The position numbers and the translations under genes were made by a program. From Pseudonocardia phyllosphaerae (GTDB taxonomy: Bacteria; Actinomycetota; Actinomycetes; Mycobacteriales; Pseudonocardiaceae): a stretch of DNA of 64,000 nt. Below are positions 60,078 through 64,000 of this stretch, one piece after another; positions within the stretch are counted from its first letter, which is position 1, and the number at the start of each line of letters is the position of its first letter. The stretch covers positions 372,001-436,000 of the forward strand of contig NZ_JBKGXS010000002.1 in the NCBI RefSeq assembly GCF_046546475.1, read 5' to 3'. The notes below the pieces were generated by a model that worked only from the letters and a program-made list of their open reading frames with translations, had not been told where the DNA came from and did no database searches.

Positions 60078-60083
60078 AGGTTA
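60078..60083 (-). promoter_or_regulatory. -10 TAACCT for the NYN gene
   Basis: Minus-strand TAACCT ends 6 nt before ATG 60071 (leaderless). Confidence 0.6.
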
Positions 60084-60191
60084 TCCCCGTGCCCCGCACC
60101 CCGCGTCTGCCCGCCCGACCGGCCGCCGAGGCCGCCCCGATCGGGCCACCCGCACCAGGTCCCCGTTCGAACGGACGGGCGATCGAACATC

Positions 60192-60214
60192 TTGTCGGTA
60201 CCTGCCGCTAGCGT
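60192..60214 (+). promoter_or_regulatory. PafBC-type DNA-damage promoter (RecA-NDp motif)
   Basis: TTGTCGGTA (60192-60200), exactly 8 nt, then TAGCGT (60209-60214). This matches the mycobacterial LexA-independent damage promoter TTGTCRGTG-N8-TANNNT at all but one fixed base. GTG 60222 is 7 nt downstream, so the mRNA is leaderless. A perfect 12-bp palindrome CCGTTCGAACGG at 60163-60174 lies just upstream. Confidence 0.8.
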
Positions 60215-60221
60215 GCGCCCC

Positions 60222-61967
60222 GTGAGTCCCCGCTCCCCGCAGCTCGCGTTCGACGAGCTGGGCACCCCGCTGCGTGACGTGACGTTCTGCGTGCTGGACC
60301 TGGAGACCACGGGCGGCAGCGCGACGCGCAACGCGATCACCGAGGTCGGCGCGGTCCGGGTCCGCGGCGGCGAGCGCGTCGACGAGCTCGCCACCCTCGT
60401 CGACCCGGGCATCGCGGTCCCCGCGGACATCACCCGGCTCACGGGCATCACCGACGCGATGCTCGACGACGCCCCGCCGCTCGGTGCCGTCCTGCCCTCG
60501 GTGCTCGACTTCGTGTCCGGGACGGTCCTGGTGGCACACAACGCGCCGTTCGACACCGGTTTCCTGCGCGCTGCCTGCGAACGCCTGGAGCGGCCGTGGC
60601 CGAAACCGCCGGTGTTGTGCACGGCCCGGCTCGCCCGCGCCGTCCTGCCGCGCAGCGAGGTGCCGAGCATGCGGCTCGGTGCGCGCGCCGCGCACTTCGG
60701 CTGCACCACCACCCCGGACCACCGCGCCCTCACCGACGCCCGCGCCACCGTCGAGGTGCTGCACCACCTGCTCGAACGCATCGGCAACCTGGGGATCCAG
60801 ACCCTGGAGGAGCTGCTGCAGCTGGTGAAGGACCGTGCCCCGCACCGTCCGACGACCGCGCAGCGGCGCCGCCGCCACCTCGCGAACGACGTCCCGGCTG
60901 CGCCCGGGGTGTACCTGTTCCGTAACGCCGATGGCGAGGTGCTCTACGTCGGTACCAGCGGCGACCTGCACCGGCGGGTGCGGTCGTACTTCACCGCGGG
61001 TGAGCGGCGCCGCCGGGTGCGGGACATGGTCGCCCAGGCCGAGAAGGTCGACACCGTCGTCTGCGCGCACGCCCTGGAGGCCTCGGTCCGCGAGCTGCGG
61101 CTGATCGCCGCGCACCGGCCGCGCTACAACCGGCGCTCCCGCAACCCCGGCCGCGGCTGGTGGGTGGTGCCGACCGCCGAGGCGTTCCCGCGGCTGTCGG
61201 TGGTGTCGACCCCGCGCGACGGCGCGCTGGGCCCATTCGGCTCGCAGCGCGCAGCGACCGACGTCGTCGATGCCGCACTCGACGCGGTCCCGCTGCGCCG
61301 CTGCACCGTGCGGATCCCGGCGCGGAACCCGTCGGCGTCGCCGTGCGCGCTGCACGAGCTGGGCCACTGCGGGGCGCCGTGCGCCGGCCTGCAGACCCGC
61401 GACGACTACGCCCCCGCCGTGACCGCCTGGCACGACCTGGTCGACGGCCGCGACGACACCCCGCTGCGCACCCTGGCCGACGGCGTCGCGCAGCGATCCG
61501 CCGACGGCCGCTACGAGGCCGCCGCTCGGGGCCGGGACCGGCTGGCCGCGCTGGCCTCCGGTCTGGACAGGGCGGGGACGCTCGCGTCGCTGGCCACGCT
61601 GGAGGAGGTCGTCGGTGCCCGCCCGGACGGCGCCGGTGGCTGGGAGCTGGCGGTGCTGCGGCACGGGCGGCTCGCCGCGGCCGGGACCGCGCCGCGCGGG
61701 GTGCGCCCGATGCCGGTCGTCGAGTCGCTGCGGGCGGGCGCGCAGACGATCCTGCCCGGCGACGGCCCGCTGCGCGGCGCCCCGCCGGAGGAGGTCCGGC
61801 TGCTGCACCGATGGCTCACCACCGGCGGCACCCGCCTGGTGTACAGCACCCCGGCGTGGGCCGAGCCCGCGCACGGCGGCGGGCCGTGGCGGGAGTGGAG
61901 CGACCGCGCCCGCGACGCCGCCGGCCGCCTCGGCGAGCGCTCCCCCGACGAGACCGGCCGCCAGTAG
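60222..61967 (+). CDS. DnaQ-like exonuclease fused to UvrC-like GIY-YIG nuclease (Rv2191 type)
   Basis: 581 residues. N-terminal DEDDh exonuclease: VTFCVLDLETTGGSATRNAI, VAHNAPFDTGFL and HRALTDARATVEVLHHLL. A GIY-YIG domain follows at about 225-310 (APGVYLFRNADGEVLYVGTS), then a UvrC-like middle; the UvrC RNase H and helix-hairpin-helix parts are absent. Probably processes damaged DNA independently of UvrAB. GTG 60222 downstream of a PafBC-type promoter supports damage induction. Mycobacterial Rv2191 has the same fusion. Confidence 0.93.
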   Translation: MSPRSPQLAFDELGTPLRDVTFCVLDLETTGGSATRNAITEVGAVRVRGGERVDELATLVDPGIAVPADITRLTGITDAMLDDAPPLGAVLPSVLDFVSGTVLVAHNAPFDTGFLRAACERLERPWPKPPVLCTARLARAVLPRSEVPSMRLGARAAHFGCTTTPDHRALTDARATVEVLHHLLERIGNLGIQTLEELLQLVKDRAPHRPTTAQRRRRHLANDVPAAPGVYLFRNADGEVLYVGTSGDLHRRVRSYFTAGERRRRVRDMVAQAEKVDTVVCAHALEASVRELRLIAAHRPRYNRRSRNPGRGWWVVPTAEAFPRLSVVSTPRDGALGPFGSQRAATDVVDAALDAVPLRRCTVRIPARNPSASPCALHELGHCGAPCAGLQTRDDYAPAVTAWHDLVDGRDDTPLRTLADGVAQRSADGRYEAAARGRDRLAALASGLDRAGTLASLATLEEVVGARPDGAGGWELAVLRHGRLAAAGTAPRGVRPMPVVESLRAGAQTILPGDGPLRGAPPEEVRLLHRWLTTGGTRLVYSTPAWAEPAHGGGPWREWSDRARDAAGRLGERSPDETGRQ

Positions 61968-61996
61968 ATCGCCACCGGACGACACCGCCACCCCGA

Positions 61997-62059
61997 AGAT
62001 CGCCACGTTCGTGACCACCCGGCCGCACAACGAACGCCTGGTCACGATCCCGGCGATCA
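61997..62059. repeat. 63-bp imperfect palindrome, copy D
   Basis: Same family as copies A-C: AGATCGCCACGTTCGTGACC at the left, GGTCACGATCCCGGCGATCA at the right. It lies 30 bp after the dnaQ-uvrC stop. Confidence 0.82.
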
Positions 62060-62098
62060 CCGTCGATCCGCCGCCACCGCACGAACACCTGCCCCCGA

Positions 62099-62161
62099 AG
62101 ATCGCCACGTTCGTGACCACCCGGCCGCGCAGCGAACGCCTGGTCACGATCCTGCCGATCA
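62099..62161. repeat. 63-bp imperfect palindrome, copy E
   Basis: Nearly identical to copy D over its left half and begins exactly 102 bp after it, the same step as from B to C. Confidence 0.82.
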
Positions 62162-62211
62162 CGGATCGAACGGGCCGCCGATCAACCCACCCCGTGGCCC
62201 GCCCCGGCGAA

Positions 62212-62257
62212 CGACGACGGACCCGCCCCCGGGATACCGGGAACGGGGCCGTCGTCG
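62212..62257. terminator. Long hairpin terminator at the qcrB end
   Basis: CGACGACGG (62212-62220) pairs with CCGTCGTCG (62249-62257); most inner bases also pair, closing at CCCGG-GATA-CCGGG. It lies 15 bp beyond the qcrB stop and serves the convergent pair. Confidence 0.82.
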
Positions 62258-62272
62258 GAACGGGTGCGGCGA

Positions 62273-63991
62273 TCAGGGCTGCTGCGGGCGCCCACCGTCG
62301 TCGGGGCGGCCGGCGAGCTCGCCCTGCTGCGCGGACTCCAGCTCACGGCGGGCGGCGGCCTCGCGCTCGTCGCGCGCGGCCAGCTCCTGCTCGTGGGCCT
62401 CGTGCCGCGCGGCGGCCAGCTCCCGGCTCTCGTCGGCCGGGTCCGGCGTCAGCAGCGAACCGGGGACCGGCTCACCGGCGGAGCCCAGCTGGTTCATCCG
62501 CTTCGGCACGGACGCGCCCTGGTACTCCAGCGGGATCGCGTGGCCGTGCGAGTCCACACCGCCGAGGGGCTGGTGCACCTCGATGAACTCGCCGTGCGGC
62601 AGCCGCCGGATGACACCGGTCTCGATGCCGTGCTCGAGCACCGCGCGGTCGGACTTCTGCAGACCCAGGCACCAGCGGTAGGTGACCCAGTACATGATCG
62701 GCGGCAGGATCAGCAGGCCCAGGCGACCGGCCCACGTCGTCGCGTTCAGCGAGATGTGGAAGAAGAACGAGATCCAGTCGTTGAAGCCGCAGATCACGAG
62801 CCACAGGTAGAAGGTGATGCCCATGGCGCCGAGCGCGGTACGGACCGGCACGTCGCGGGGGCGCTGCAGCAGGTTGTGCAGCGCGTCGTCGCCGGTGAAC
62901 TTGCGCTCGATCATCGGGTACATCGCGCCGATCACGAACAGCACCGGCAGGAAGCCCGCGGTCGGGATGAACGCGGCCGGGATCGTGTACTTGCCGAACA
63001 GGTAGAACTCCCACGGCGGGAAGATCCGGCCCATGCCCTCGGAGAAGAGCATGTAGAAGTCCGGCTGCGAGCCCGAGGAGATGTGCGCGGCGTCGTACGG
63101 GCCGAGGTGCCAGATCGGGTTCATCTGGAACAGGCCGGCGACCAGCACCAGCACACCTGCGACGATCGCGAAGAACGCGCCGCCCTTCGCCGCGAACTGC
63201 GGGAGGATCCGCACGCCGACGACGTTGTTCTCGGTCCGGCCGGGGCCGGGGAACTGGGTGTGCTTCTGGTACCAGACCAGGCCCAGGTGCACCGCGACCA
63301 GCGCCAGGATCAGGCCCGGCAGGATCAGCACGTGGATGATGTAGAGCCGCGGGATGATCTCGGTGCCCGGGAACTCCCCGCCGAACAGCGCCCACTGCAC
63401 CCAGGTGCCCATGATCGGCACGGTCAGGGTGATGCCCGAGGCGATCCGCAGACCCACACCGGAGAGCAGGTCGTCCGGCAGCGAGTAGCCGGTGAAGCCG
63501 GTGAAGGTGCCCAGCAGGATCAGCACGATGCCGATCGTCCAGTTGGCCTCACGCGGCTTGCGGAACGCGCCGGTGAAGAACACCCGGAGCATGTGCACGA
63601 TCATCGACGCCATGAACAGCAGCGCCGCCCAGTGGTGCAGCTGGCGCATGAACAGGCCGCCGCGGACCTCGAACGACAGCTCGAGCGCCGACTCGTAGGC
63701 GCGCGACATGTGCACGCCGCGCAGCGGGTCGTACGGCCCGTTGTAGACGACCTCGGCCATCGACGGGTCGAAGAACAGCGCCAGGTAGATCCCGGACAGG
63801 ATCAGGATGATGAAGCTGTAGAGGGCGATCTCGCCCAGCATGAACGACCAGTGGGTCGGGAAGACCTTGTTGAACTGCTTCCGCAGGCCCGCGGCCGGGT
63901 GGTACCGCTGGTCGAGCTGGTCGAGGGCCTCGCCGGCCTTCGCGCCGAGCCCGCCACCGGCTGAGGTGGTGGGTGTGGTGATCGCACTCAT
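62273..63991 (-). CDS. qcrB: Cytochrome bc1 complex cytochrome b subunit QcrB
   Basis: 572-residue membrane subunit of the actinobacterial bcc complex that oxidises menaquinol. Two haem-ligand His pairs lie in RQLHHWAALLFMASMIVHML and YIIHVLILPGLILALVAVHL; the quinol-site loop FPPWEFYLFG replaces PEWY. A long charged C-terminal tail (ESRELAAARHEAHEQELAAR) is usual for actinobacteria. ATG 63991 lies just inside the window, so the ribosome site and upstream qcrA are not seen. Position equals Rv2196. Confidence 0.96.
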   Translation of the reverse strand: MSAITTPTTSAGGGLGAKAGEALDQLDQRYHPAAGLRKQFNKVFPTHWSFMLGEIALYSFIILILSGIYLALFFDPSMAEVVYNGPYDPLRGVHMSRAYESALELSFEVRGGLFMRQLHHWAALLFMASMIVHMLRVFFTGAFRKPREANWTIGIVLILLGTFTGFTGYSLPDDLLSGVGLRIASGITLTVPIMGTWVQWALFGGEFPGTEIIPRLYIIHVLILPGLILALVAVHLGLVWYQKHTQFPGPGRTENNVVGVRILPQFAAKGGAFFAIVAGVLVLVAGLFQMNPIWHLGPYDAAHISSGSQPDFYMLFSEGMGRIFPPWEFYLFGKYTIPAAFIPTAGFLPVLFVIGAMYPMIERKFTGDDALHNLLQRPRDVPVRTALGAMGITFYLWLVICGFNDWISFFFHISLNATTWAGRLGLLILPPIMYWVTYRWCLGLQKSDRAVLEHGIETGVIRRLPHGEFIEVHQPLGGVDSHGHAIPLEYQGASVPKRMNQLGSAGEPVPGSLLTPDPADESRELAAARHEAHEQELAARDEREAAARRELESAQQGELAGRPDDGGRPQQP

Positions 63992-64000
63992 GTCGTCTTC

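Overview
The window is chromosomal DNA of a very GC-rich actinobacterium with many GTG starts and 4-bp start/stop overlaps. Gene content and order resemble the Mycobacterium tuberculosis stretch from ftsZ (Rv2150c) to qcrB (Rv2196), as I remember that map. Meso-DAP-type MurE, a PASTA-bearing PknL, PimB-like and QcrB proteins fit the Mycobacteriales/Pseudonocardiales; a Pseudonocardia-like organism is my best guess, made without a database search.

Layout. Positions 1-18251 (minus strand) hold the division and cell-wall (dcw) cluster, read from its 5' end as mraZ-rsmH-ftsL-ftsI-murE-murF-mraY-murD-ftsW-murG-murC-ftsQ-ftsZ; ftsZ is cut by the window edge. A 481-bp divergent control region (18252-18732), rich in TGGGG boxes, separates it from a plus-strand moxR-DUF58-transglutaminase operon (18733-23505). 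Positions 23506-30048 carry DUF3040, a methyltransferase, an orphan ParA, a HEPN/DUF6504 pair with two LexA-type boxes, a GNAT protein, LppM and MetF. Positions 30136-33892 are a prenyltransferase-crtI-crtB carotenoid operon. Positions 33937-39491 are an accessory block (MHS transporter, penicillin-acylase-like hydrolase, LysR, MerR). The Rv2175c-like regulator and PknL follow. Positions 42208-46616 are a nucleoside salvage operon with a divergent LacI regulator. From 46632 to the end lie aroG, an exoribonuclease, plsC, a glucokinase-like gene, an ArsA-like ATPase, SRPBCC proteins, fadD15, pimB, a NYN protein, a DnaQ-UvrC hybrid and qcrB.

How it works together. The dcw block makes lipid II (MurC/D/E/F, MraY, MurG) and the septal synthase (FtsW/FtsI with FtsL and FtsQ) for the FtsZ ring. 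MraZ is expected to repress its own promoter through four boxes at exact 10-bp spacing; a second, nine-box array faces the moxR operon. Two distinct DNA-damage signals are visible: LexA boxes before DUF6504/HEPN, and a PafBC-type (RecA-NDp) promoter before dnaQ-uvrC. At about fifteen genes a TANNNT-like hexamer sits 6-7 nt before the start codon, implying widespread leaderless mRNAs, including a proposed 34-codon leader ORF overlapping the murE start.

Most unusual structures: (1) a 63-bp imperfect palindrome present five times at two convergent gene ends; (2) the helically phased TGGGG array; (3) the murE leader ORF; (4) a low-complexity extension of about 457 residues on MurG; (5) a Gln/Asn-rich, prion-like FtsZ tail. 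I saw no rRNA, tRNA, CRISPR array or insertion sequence.
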